64,000 nt of DNA from Argentina anserina (taxonomy: Eukaryota > Streptophyta > Magnoliopsida > Rosales > Rosaceae): assembly GCF_933775445.1 (NCBI RefSeq), contig NC_065877.1, positions 20,460,001-20,524,000 on the forward strand, written 5' to 3'. The notes beneath the pieces were generated by a model. The model searched no databases. It was not told the origin of the DNA and saw nothing but the letters and a program-made list of their open reading frames with translations. The position numbers and the translations under genes are program-made. Positions 23,796 to 34,413 of this stretch are shown piece by piece. Position 1 is the first letter of the stretch. The number at the start of each line of letters is the position of its first letter.

Positions 23796-23803
23796 CTATA
23801 TAT
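23796..23803 (-). promoter_or_regulatory. TATA box of the SAUR pseudogene
   Basis: Complement of ctatatat, about 135 bases upstream of the ATG, in the same place as in the intact copies. Confidence 0.4.
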
Positions 23804-24201
23804 GTATACCCGAGCATTCCAAACAATATACCATTGGTTTAGCTTTCTATGTAGAAGTACCAATTGAGTACGCAGATATTCAGAATTAGTTATTCATTGG
23901 AATAGATGTTTTAGTACATACGTACTTGGTGGTGAGAATTTCAATGCTAATTTGTTTAGCAATAACAGATAGACATATATATGTGCTTGAGATTTGTTGA
24001 ATGAATTAGCTAAGTTTGTTTTGTGCTTTGAAGACAGAATATCTTATAATAGCCGATCAGTTGGTTACGAGGTCATTGTATATGAAAAATAGTATTAATT
24101 AGTGATCAAGTCGTTAATTACTAGCTAGGTTATGCTCGTTGGTTAGGATTCAAAATGACTCTATTTGATGTGTTCCTTGTACGGATTTTCTATTAACAAA
24201 C

Positions 24202-26641
24202 TGTAATCACCCGAAAATTCATATCTAATTTTTAATGAGTTCCCATATATTATTAAGTTGGTCATTGTCCAATTTTATTACACGAGAATGAAAACGAAAG
24301 GGTTCGAAATATTAATTGTTCGGAAACGTTCAATTTGACGAATTTAAGAGTTGACTTTGGACTCATTGGGTTTCATAGAAAAATTCTTACATGAAAGTCG
24401 TAGAGCTCATCGATACGAATTCATTGACACGTGGAACGCCTAAATCGGAGTTCGTATGAAGAAGTTACGAATCAAAAGGTATTTGGAAATTTTTAGAAAA
24501 TAGTATAAATAGGAGAATTAAAGAGAAAAAGGGGGAGAAAAATCAGAAATTCGAATCGGTACTATTCACCCCGAAAAACAATCTAGAAATTCTCTCTCCC
24601 GAGCAGCCAACTTTGGGCCGCCGGATCTCCGCCGTCCGGCCACCATAGAGCGGCGCACCGGTCACGTTTGAAAGGTTGTTGCGTCCCCTATCGATTCGTG
24701 GCAGCGCCACCCGCCATCTCGCCGTCGTTTAGGAGCGGTGAAGCCTGGACGTTCTCCCAAAAAAAAGATATTTTGCCGAACTTCAACTCGTCAAATCTCC
24801 CTCCTCCGGTAACCAATCGGTAAGATTCTTGTCCCATTTTGAAGGTCTCCTTCCATACTACAAACCCCCTCCCCCCCCCCCCAAAAGATTTAACCCAAAT
24901 CGTTGTGTGCTAGGAGAATCGAATAAAAGAAATCCTAGGTTTATAAATTGGGGTTTTTCGGTTCTTGTTAAATTGAAGTGTTTATGCTCAGAATTAGACT
25001 TTATGGTGAACTAGGAAGTTGCTAGGAATGTCATTTAAATTGTGGTGGTGAAATTTGGTGGTCATTGGTCGCGGTCGGTGAACAGTGGCGCCGCATGAAT
25101 AGTATGTGTACATTATTCATGAACAGTAAATGTGGACAGTGTTCTCCAAACAGTAAATGTGTGTATTGTTCTGTAAACAGTAAATGCGAACAGTGTTTAG
25201 TGAAACAGTAAATTTGAACAGTGTTTAGTAAAACATGAACAGTGTTCTGTAAACAATATTTTATGAACAGCATTTAACCATACTGAAATCGTCACCTAAT
25301 ATTTTACGTATCATTTTCTAAGCATTTTATCATGCTATTAGGTGACTGACGAAACGAGTGAGGAAACTACTTTCAGTGTCGTGGAAGTTGCACACAGGAA
25401 ATAATATGAGTAAATCTCACAATGATCATCATGATCGAAGTAGTATTATAATTATTGAATTTAGTTTGAGTTGTCACCATAGTCGTTGCATCACTAGTTT
25501 ATAAAAATTATTTTAAAAATGTTTTTGTTTAAATTACATGAACTTGATCGTCTACAGTTCATGGGTAAGTGAAACGCTATTTTAATAAATGATTTTGAAA
25601 AGGTTTTTGTGATTATGGACTATGGTGAATGTGAGTAGATCTCACTATGACGAGCCTACCCTTGGTGGTGACTCATATTTACGTTTTCTTAAAAAGATTG
25701 AACTATGACATGTATATAATATAGTGGGTTGTGTATGTGTATAAAATTGTAAATACGATACATATATATGAGTTACTATATTATATACTGTTACGTTCTT
25801 ATTTCCAAATAAACTACATTGTGGAAACTATATTTATTTTATTTGAGCAAGAGTCGCTTGTTGTAGTACAATAACATGAGTGGATTGTTATTGTACGTGG
25901 TTTTAACATTGAGTTTTGTTCAAACGTTTTTTGTCTTCGGACGTGTTTTTCTGTATTCGGACATGTGTTATGTCTTCGGACGTGTTGGCATGTCGGAACC
26001 TAGTCTTGGCCAGGCGAAAGTTACGATGCAGTTAGAGCTCTAGTTTGTTTGCCGGTGTACTGGCATGAGAGGTAACAGATGGGTTACCGGCTTATGAATA
26101 CCCATATTTTTGGATATTGGGTAACAAATGGTTGCCCAATGTCTGGCGGCGTACTGCATGAGGGGTAACAGATGAGTACTTTGTGCTCATAAGTAGCCGT
26201 ATTATAAATGTATTTGGGTAAACATATGGGTTGCCCGATTTCTCATGAGCACTTATATTTTCATATATTATTGGATAACCATATAGCCGTCCATTGACTC
26301 ATTAGTACATTTATAATTAAATGTTTTCAATATTTTTCTTTTGTATTTATATGCGAGTTATATTGTTGTTACTCATACGAGCTACAAAACTTACCGGGTT
26401 TGTGTTTACAATCCCAGTGCACCTATTCGATGGTGTAGGAGATAGTTTTGCAAATGTAGATTAGCAGAATTAGAGAGTTTTCGCTGAAGATTGTCGGAGA
26501 TTTCTTTCTGCTATTTGTGGTGAGGATTGAGTGAATTATACATTTCAATTGGTTGTGTATTATTCAAGTCGACTAAGATTGTTTAGAGTTTTCATGGCTT
26601 CGATTTTCGAGTTTCATACTTGAAATTTCGGGGTTGTGACA
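24202..26641 (+). mobile_element. Long-LTR family copy (c), probable solo LTR
   Basis: 2440 bp, starts TGTAATCACCCGAAAATTC and ends GAAATTTCGGGGTTGTGACA, with a perfect 5-bp duplication CAAAC at 24197-24201 and 26642-26646. TG..CA ends, a 5-bp duplication and no coding sequence fit a solo LTR left by recombination. Its first and last 20 bases are also imperfect inverted repeats of each other. Positions 25080-25270 contain many degenerate gaacagtgtt/aaacagtaaa words. Superfamily (probably Gypsy) cannot be fixed without internal sequence. Confidence 0.8.
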
Positions 26642-26975
26642 CAAACAGTTAATGGGTATTATTTTGCGTAGCAATGAACCATGACTAGCTAGAAACTCAA
26701 TATCGATCTCTCTATTAATTAATTAGCTTAATTTAGTCTATAACCCAAAGCTAACTCTGTGTCATCTCATCAGCTGCCAATGATCGTGGAAGTTAGCTAG
26801 TCTGAATGTCCGATCATGCATCTGATCGATATGGGAAGCATGTATAAAGCTCATTCGTGATGAAAACAAAGACGCCTACTTAACAATGCTATATTATGCT
26901 TCTCAAAATCTCATCATTATCATGTAAGACCGTAAGGGATGCTCTCTACTTGATTTGAATTATATATACTCATTA

Positions 26976-29340
26976 TGTAATATTCCGGAAATTTATAATT
27001 ATTTTCTAATTATTGTTCGGAGATATTTAAATTGGTGGTGATCCGATTATATAGTACGAGGGAGAAAATGAAAGTGTTTGAGCGATTTATACTCAGAAAC
27101 GTTATCGTGAGGGTTCAAAAGTTGACTTTTTATCCGTTAGGAATCTCAGAAAACTTGATTTATGAAAGTCATAGAGTTCGTCAATTTATGAAAGTCATAG
27201 GACACGCTTAATCGGATGTCGTATGTGAAAGTTGTTAGCAACAGAAGTTTGATTTCTAATTTTGAGATGAGTATAAAAGGAAATAGAGGAGATTAAAAAT
27301 TAGAAAATCTGTTTTTTTTTAAATCAGCTCGGTTACTGTTCACCTGAGCTCGGGTACAGTTCAAGCGATTTTTAACTCTTTGTTGCCGAATCTTTCTCCG
27401 GCCATATCTCTGTCGTCCGGTGACGGAGTTGAGTGAGACTGGTGGCGTTGGAACCGTTTCTTCGTCCCCTACCGATCTGGGTTGGTGTTTGGGAGAGATT
27501 CGAGTTGTTTGAAGCCCAGAAATGAAGAAACAATACGGCTGTTCCGTTTGAAGAAATGAGGAGAACTCCCTCCTCCGGCTACCAATCAAGGTGATTCTTG
27601 ATAGAGCGTTTTATTAAAACGTCTATAATAAACCCTGTAAAACATCATTGTTAGTATAGAATAAGCAGGGATCGTTCAATCCGGAGAATTGAAGGGAACT
27701 CTAAACTTTTAGTGAATAAATAATTGGGGGTTTGAGATTGATTATTAACTACTAAAATAAAACCTAAATTATTATTTACATGATCGACTTCTCTTTTAAC
27801 AAACTTAAACTAAATTTACCATTACACCACATAATTACAAATTCGAACCTATCATGTATTCTAATTCGACCAATTACATACTTTTTAGACACCAATACAA
27901 TTAGAGCCTTAGGGGATCATCTAATCGTGCAAGATTTCAATTAACATTTAGATTGACTTAGGGCCTAATCTAAATTTGCATGCAATCGAATTCAATAACA
28001 CTTAGAGTCGAAATCAAACAAGATTACATTTAAGCACCAAATCTTTGTTGGAGACATGTTTCATGTGTGGCGTCACCCACCATGGTTTCACATGCAAATT
28101 TCCAGAATTTTTACCACTTTTAATCAACACAAATCGAACCTACTTAGGGCTCATGTAAGCACAAAAATGCATCCAATACCGCTCAAGACTCTTACTACGA
28201 CTCAATGACTAAATAGTACAACAATAAGGGCTAAGCAAAGTACAAATTGAGATAAAAACATGTTAAGAACGTCGCACAAAGTGCTCCTATCAATTCTTCT
28301 TGTGTTTTAAAGGTTGTAGGATGTATATGAACCCTCTAAACAGTTTATCAATTTCGAAACACATAAGGAGAATCGACGATTTCTTTTTCTAGGGTATGTG
28401 AATAGTGTCGATTTTATATTCACCGATTGGACTGTTTAGGCTTTGATTTAGACTTTGGTGTCAACTAGAAAGTTGTTGGAAATGTTGTTTAGATTATGGT
28501 AATAAATTTTGGTGATCATCGGTGGTCACTGGAACGGTCACGGCGCATGAACAGTGATTTGTGAACATTGTTTCATGAATTGTGTTTTGTAAACAGTTTT
28601 CAGCTGTAATACATCGTCACGTAAGATTTTACGTATCATTTTTCTAAGTAACTTTATCATGCTATTAGGTGACCGAAGAAACGGGTGAGGGCATCGCTCT
28701 CAGTGTCGTGGAAGTTGAACGCATGAAATAAGGTGAGCAAACCTCACAATGATCATCATGATCGAAGTAGTGTTATAATTATTGAATTTAGTTTGAGTTG
28801 GTAACATAGTCATTGCATCACTAGCTTTTAAAAAAATTGTTCTAAAAATATGTTTTGGTTTTAATTACGTGAACTTGATCATCTACGGTTCACGGGTAAG
28901 TGAAACGCTATTTTAATAAATGATTTTAAAAGGTTTTAGTGATTATGGACTATGGTGAATATGATTAAATCTCATTATGACAAGTCTACCTTTGGCGGTG
29001 ACTTATATGTTTGAATTATTAAAAAGAGTGAACTGTGACATTTATATAATATAGTGGGTTGTGTATGTGTACGAAAATGGTAAATACGATACATATATAT
29101 ATGGGTTGTTGTATTATATAATGTTACGGTTTCTATTTAAATTTTGAGATTGTAATGTTCTTGATTAATTGTGGCGGATGAAACCGGAAGGGAGATAACG
29201 TACCTTCTGGTATAATGGATTATTGGGGTGACTATATAAATATTGTTGTGCAAGAGTCGCTTGGTTATAGTACAATAACATGGATGGATTGTTATAAAAA
29301 TTTACTTGGTTGTAGTACAATAACAAGAATTGCTACTACT
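26976..29340 (+). mobile_element. Long-LTR family copy (d), 3'-truncated
   Basis: Starts TGTAATATTCCGGAAATTT and follows the same order of blocks as copies (c) and (e): the gttactgttcacc segment near 27325, the tcttcgtccccta block near 27460, the aacaatgatcatcatgatcg block near 28745, and the tatagtgggttgtgtatgtg block near 29053. It fades out near 29340, about 170 bases before the SAUR stop, without its terminal end. It is interrupted by the insertion at 27600-28292. Confidence 0.65.
27600..28292. mobile_element. Unclassified 693-bp insertion inside copy (d)
   Basis: Comparison with copy (e) shows an empty site (ggtgattcttcttgtg near 49753); here 693 bp separate ggtgattctt from cttgtg. The word ATTCTT is repeated at 27594-27599 and 28293-28298, and the ends are short inverted repeats (GATAGAGC ... 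GCTCCTATC). No coding sequence. The duplication length does not fit one superfamily cleanly. Confidence 0.6.
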
Positions 29341-29510
29341 TAATCTGAGTCTCCCACAAATTGAAAGTTAAACTTACGTCATTTAAAATGTAATACATCG
29401 ATCACTCTAGCTCTTCTCCATGATATTATTTGTACGAAATTTTACATTTACTACATGTTCCGATTAACATTGACATAACTAGTGAAATCTAACTACATGC
29501 ATATATGCAC

Positions 29511-29930
29511 TCAGAAACCACAAAAGATTATTTGTTGGTTTTTCTGTAGTTCTCGATCAAAAGTAGACACGAAGTCGCTACTCCGAAGCCTGATAATAGA
29601 GTTGACAATTGCTTTCTCCGACTCTGAACTCATTCCAAGCTGTACAAGTGAAATAATGTACTTCATGAGCAGAAAATCGCATGGGACAATGATAGGCCCG
29701 TCACTTGGTATTCCCAACACTTCTTCAGACATCTTGAAAAGCTCTTGAAATATGTAGTTGCATAGAAATGATAACGGAAGAACAAAACGTCTTTGGTCAA
29801 GAGTGTAGATAACAAACGTGCCCTTATCTGCAGTTGGACGCGTAGTTGTTTTCCTCCCAATAACTGGTACCTGTTTCTGCAGCTTCTTCGTCATTTTGAT
29901 GAGCTTCTTTGGGCTGAGCATCACGTCCAT
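29511..29930 (-). CDS. SAUR auxin-responsive protein (intact)
   Basis: 139 aa, no intron. N-terminal basic helix (MDVMLSPKKLIKMTKKLQ), a linker, then the SAUR core GTFVIYTLDQRRFVLPLSFL, FQELFKMSEE, GIPSDGPIIVPCD, YIISLVQLGM and the tail SIIRL..., ending in CGF. It resembles the SAUR61-68 group, small auxin-inducible regulators of cell elongation. The start is the first ATG and aligns with the other copies. A TATA-like box lies about 150 bases upstream. There is no in-frame lesion, so this is one of two full-length members of the local cluster. Confidence 0.9.
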   Translation of the reverse strand: MDVMLSPKKLIKMTKKLQKQVPVIGRKTTTRPTADKGTFVIYTLDQRRFVLPLSFLCNYIFQELFKMSEEVLGIPSDGPIIVPCDFLLMKYIISLVQLGMSSESEKAIVNSIIRLRSSDFVSTFDRELQKNQQIIFCGF

Positions 29931-30080
29931 GGTGATAATTATATATGCGATGACTGATGAGCTGAGCGAAAAAAAATTTAGCTAGTGAGAACTGAGAAGG
30001 TGAGCTAATCTTCCCCGACTGCACTTTTGTTATTGCAATGCTCGTTGATGGAGGACAATGCAGGTAGCTTTTGAATATAT

Positions 30081-30089
30081 GTATATATA
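30081..30089 (-). promoter_or_regulatory. TATA box of the 29.5-kb SAUR
   Basis: Complement of gtatatata, about 150 bases upstream of the ATG at 29930. Confidence 0.45.
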
Positions 30090-30129
30090 GGGAGATCATC
30101 CATGTGTTTGGCATGGTTGGCAGATCCAT

Positions 30130-31973
30130 ACTAAGTATTCCTTAAAAATTCTTTGGTTGATACCAGTCAACCTCTAAAATGATACCAAATGTAGTTTCCT
30201 TTGAGTGTTATTTGGTTAGGTAACTAAGTGATGCATTAATTCAATCGGTACGATGTGACTTTTTCTTAAAGTACGAATTTTGGGGAGATGCTCATTATGT
30301 TAATGTTAAGATGACATTGATCGTTAAAGAATGTCCAAACGGGAGGGGAAATTCCAATGATATATAGTGTTAATTAGGTAATTAACCTGATTTTTGTTTG
30401 ATTGCTATGACTATTATATCTCGCTCTAATTGCCATTACGATATATTGGGATCAATTGAGCCAGATTTTGTTTGTTTTTAATAGTCGGTACGATAAATTA
30501 TTATATGTACCCGGTACATAGTCTGTGGTGTATCTCTTTAATATAATTAGTTCATTTTTTACTGTGTTTGTTTTTAATTGGTTACTCATATTTAAATAAT
30601 ATTTTTCTCTTTCACCACGTGCATATTTATCACACCATGAAATAATATGATTGGTTGGATACACCACATGGTAGTGTCAGGTAGTGTTCCGGATACACAA
30701 AATAATTACTCAATACATAGTGTTTGGAATTTTGTAAGGAACAATTTGTGATTGTTTAATTCATCAATCTAATCGTTTCGGTTAAGTACTAAACGTAGTA
30801 ACGTACAAAATTTGTTAAGATCATATCAAGGGGAGGGAAATTTCCAATGTTAAAAATAGTTAGTTTCCTAGCTAGTTGCAGTGTCAGACAATTCCAACGA
30901 TAAGTAAACCGTATCGATCGATCTTAATGTTTGGAGCTATGTCAGGTACACAAATGCACAAGACAAATAAGACGAACAACCGAACAACTTAGCACCTACA
31001 TATTTGCATTCGGACCACCAATTAAGGGTCAAACGTCTATATCAATGCAAAGAGCCGTATTCTACGCACCCTGAAGAAACCGTACGTCGAGCTAACTAGT
31101 CCAAAACGCTGATAATGCATGGAAGCTAGTACCATTTCATGCGCATGCAGTATGTAGAATATTTAGTGCTGTTTCCCATCGTTAAGGTGAACAATAATAT
31201 GGCGATGGCTTTACAAAATGATGATATCAAGCATTAGCCGAAGTGCCGAACTCTAATAATTAACAAAATATTTCCATACGTGAAGCTTAATTCTAGAGTG
31301 CGTCTGGTAAGCAAGGTTAACACACTGTTTGGACCCGTACCGGAGGATTTGCCATAGCTGAACCACTAGTATCATTTTGCCTAAATGCCGTTAGAATTGT
31401 TTGCTAAATAATCACACGAGCTCTTCTATCTTTATTTCTTTCTCCAGCACGCACCTACAGTAATTGAAGTACTGAACTATTTCAATCCCATGTTTTTTTC
31501 GATTTTAGTCTGCCTATACTAGGTAGCAGGACCAGATTTTGATATGGGGACGGATAGTTTAGACTATTGAGATCAGTAGATTCAGTACGTCAAGGCAAGA
31601 AAACAAGGTTCTCAAATATCTAATGACAAGGTTGAAATAACATAAAACTGATCTATCTCATCTCAACTAACAAAGTACATTGGATATCCACGAGAGACGT
31701 CATTTTGAAAATGACTTCTTCTCCATTATGTTTGTATTTGTACATAATTTACATTCACTTCACATCTTATACGGAAAAACAACGACAAATCTGGTGTTCG
31801 GCTTGAGCAATGCAAAAACTTTCCAATGCCCTGACGAAGATTTCTGGTTGCTAGCTGTTGGAGATAGTACAAGACTACAAGTTCACCCCATGCATCTCGG
31901 TAGTTAATTAATGTATTGTCTAACCAATTCTCCGTCGGTAGATCAGCAGTTTTACATATGTGAATATATGAAC
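30130..31973. other. SAUR intergenic region, no gene
   Basis: AT-rich. Two segments, near 30250-30380 and 30775-30865, resemble each other and the SAUR upstream regions (aaagtacgaattt..., gggaggggaaattccaatg / ggggagggaaatttccaatg), which suggests duplicated promoter sequence. Nothing recognised at 30900-31970; the 75-aa and 97-aa frames at 31680-32019 are chance. Confidence 0.4.
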
Positions 31974-32426
31974 TCAGTAACCACAAAGGAGTAACAGCAG
32001 GCTTGTCTGTCCTTGACAATCAGAAGTAGATATGGAGCAACTATTTTTGATAATAGAGTTCAGTAAAGCTTTCTCCAAATCTGCACTCATTCCAAGCTTC
32101 ACTAGTGAGACTATGTAGTTCATGAGTCGTGAATCACATGGGAAGACAATAGGATCCTCACTAGATATTCCAAATTCTTCTTCCGACATCTTGAATAGCT
32201 CTTGAAACATGTAATTAGAAAGATAGGTCAGAGGAAGCACAAATCGCCTTTTGTCAAGAGTGTAGATAACGAATGTGCCTTTATCTGCAGCACTAGAATT
32301 CATTCCACTGTTACTGTCAGCAGCTTTTCTGTATGAATTCGAAGTTTTTCTCCTCCTCATAACTGGTACCTTATGCAATTTCGTGGTCAATTTGATCAGA
32401 GTTTTTGGGCTAAGCAGAATCTCCAT
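31974..32426 (-). CDS. SAUR auxin-responsive protein (intact)
   Basis: 150 aa, no intron, start MEILLSPKTLIKLTTKLHKV. SAUR core GTFVIYTLDKRRFVLPLTYL, FQELFKMSEEEFG, PIVFPCDSRLMNYIVSLV and the tail LEKALLNSIIKNSC, ending LLLLCGY. The linker between the basic helix and the core is longer and serine-rich compared with the 29.5-kb copy. The upstream 400 bases share exact 12- and 15-base words with the 3.7-kb copy. Best-preserved member of the cluster. Confidence 0.92.
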   Translation of the reverse strand: MEILLSPKTLIKLTTKLHKVPVMRRRKTSNSYRKAADSNSGMNSSAADKGTFVIYTLDKRRFVLPLTYLSNYMFQELFKMSEEEFGISSEDPIVFPCDSRLMNYIVSLVKLGMSADLEKALLNSIIKNSCSISTSDCQGQTSLLLLLCGY

Positions 32427-32548
32427 AGAGATTATATACTGCTGAGTTTGTGCAACAAAACGCAGATATAAGAGAGAAGGTTGTTAATCTTTTGAATGCT
32501 GTTATTGCTAGGCTGGGAGATGGAGTACAAATGGGAGTGGACATTCCA

Positions 32549-32556
32549 ATATATAG
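32549..32556 (-). promoter_or_regulatory. TATA box of the 32.0-kb SAUR
   Basis: Complement of aatatata, about 125 bases upstream of the ATG at 32426. Confidence 0.45.
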
Positions 32557-33380
32557 ACATATCCAATAATGGCTCCTCTGATGTTGCTTTCTTCCTGGTA
32601 GCTGGTTTCGATGGCCTAATAATAATGATCTGTGTGATTAGTTATGTTGGATTATACAGGGAAGGAGAAGATTTCAATGTTTAGCAACCGGCCGGTAGTG
32701 GATACATATACTTTCTTTTAGTGCTTATCAGGTTCTTCATATAACTACACTATTGTGAGTTGTTTACTAGGTCATAGTAAGTTAATAAATTCCCTCTCTG
32801 AACCTCCGTACGCACCATTATCGTTCAGGCCGGTAGGATATCTGTACCTTTCCTCAAAGTACAAATCTGGTAAGGTAATCTCGTTACACGAAATTCCAAA
32901 TGGGTGCGCAACTTCCAATGCATAACGTTAATCAGTTAATTAGTTTCTTAGTTAGTCATAGACTCATAGATCGAGCAAGACAATTTCGATGGTTGGTAGC
33001 TAAGGGCATCTAGGATTATTGGAAACCATATCATATACATATATACATATATTCAATATCAAGAAGTATATAATATTGAATCATGAATGCACCATACTTT
33101 GTAGGGGTAAATTATGTTAGATACTTATCGACCATTCGACCTTGTAGATCAATTAGGGGTTTTCCTGTAGCTAACATTTATTAGAAACCAAGCATGCATG
33201 CGAATTGCCTTTTCTTGCCAATTCTCCTCGATCGGGTTCATACGTACAAACATTAATCAAACAAAAGGAGAACAAACTCGAATGGTTCGTGTATTTCAAC
33301 TTTACAACAACAATCTCCATCTAAAAAAGGCAAAAATAAAAAAATACGCAACAACAACAAGAACGAGTGTACATGCACTA
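32557..33380. other. Upstream region of the 32.0-kb SAUR, no gene
   Basis: Holds the duplicated upstream words at 32675-32689 and 32800-32811 described for the 3.7-kb copy. No gene seen in the rest. Confidence 0.5.
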
Positions 33381-33389
33381 ATTTATTAA

Positions 33390-33721
33390 GAACAAAATAT
33401 TGGTCACTTCTCTAATTTTTAGTAACTCGACAGTTTAGTTTTTCATGTATCAATTTCAATTAATCACTCTTTATACTTTTAAATTTTAAACAATTTGGTC
33501 ATTTCATTAAGTCTCCGTTCAATTGCACCGTTAAATTGCTGACTTGGCAAACATCACATAAGAGGGATCAAACTACTTAACGGTGTAATTGGACGTTGAC
33601 TTAACGGAATGACCAAATTGTTTAAAATTTATAAATATAAGAAGTGATCAATTAAAATTGATACATAAATGACTAAACTGTCGAGTTACTAAAAATTGAA
33701 TGAGTGACCAGTATTTTGTCC
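33390..33721. mobile_element. Mutator-type MITE with 9-bp duplication
   Basis: 332 bp. Terminal inverted repeats start GAACAAAATATTGGTCAC on the left and GGACAAAATACTGGTCAC on the right, and extend inward as a long foldback (actcgacagtttagt ... actaaactgtcgagt; gaccaaattgtttaaaa paired near 33490 and 33610). A perfect 9-bp duplication ATTTATTAA lies at 33381-33389 and 33722-33730. The 9-bp duplication indicates the Mutator superfamily. It lies only 90 bases downstream of the stop codon of the metal-binding protein gene, so it may lie within or close to that gene's 3' untranslated region. Confidence 0.9.
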
Positions 33722-33810
33722 ATTTATTAAAAGTTTGAATGCAACTTAATTATATGCATACTTCATGAATGCATCATTATTATTATTAAAAATGGAGATC
33801 ACGTACGTAA

Positions 33811-34413
33811 TCACATGACAGAGCAGGCATTAGGGTTCTCGTCGCTGAAGGCCGTCGTAGGTTGATACCCGTAAACGGAGGAATGTGCAGGGTTCTGAGA
33901 AAAGCCATGGCTAGAAGAAGAACCACTGTCATAACCGTGCTTGTAGTAGTTGTACGATGAGGAAGGTTGAGGAGCATAGTTATTGATCGGACCATTACAC
34001 TGAGTTTGATTGTATACATAGCTGTTGTTTAAATTTGAATCAACAAAGGGGAATTGCCAGAGTTCTGCTCTTCGACCAGTTTTTCGAATCGTCTTAAGAA
34101 CTTTCTTTTGGTCTAGATCTGCCCACCCGGTCACTGTGACCTTCTGCAGAGACATGTCTATATCAACGTTGTCGATACCTAAACCAAAACAACATACAAA
34201 CAATCAATCAGTAATGCCCGGATGGATCAATGATCGTGTTTTACGTACCACCTGACCAGGTCAGGCAAGCTTACTTAGCAGCTAGGTTGTGATATATCTT
34301 AAACTCAATTCACTGAATCATATCGACATACCTTTTAGCTTCTGAAGTGTACTTCTAACCTTGCTCTCGCATCCGGGGCAATCCATATGCACTCTCATCT
34401 CTATCGTCTGCAT
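33811..34413 (-). CDS. Heavy-metal-associated isoprenylated plant protein (HIPP)
   Basis: Two coding exons: 34332-34413 and 33811-34178, joined by GT..AG, giving 149 aa. The start at 34413 reads MQTIEMRVHMDCPGCESKV, a heavy-metal-associated domain with the metal-binding CxxC (CPGC). The domain continues in exon 2 (GIDNVDIDMSLQKVTVTGW) to about residue 65. A Tyr/Asn/Ser-rich tail with SSSYNYYKHGYD follows. The protein ends CSVM, a CaaX farnesylation signal expected to anchor it to membranes. Family members bind metals such as Cd, Zn or Cu and act in metal homeostasis and stress responses. The second half is shaped like the group with the TGWAD..KVLK..RKTGR block. The metal and role of this copy are not visible from sequence. 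Confidence 0.93.
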
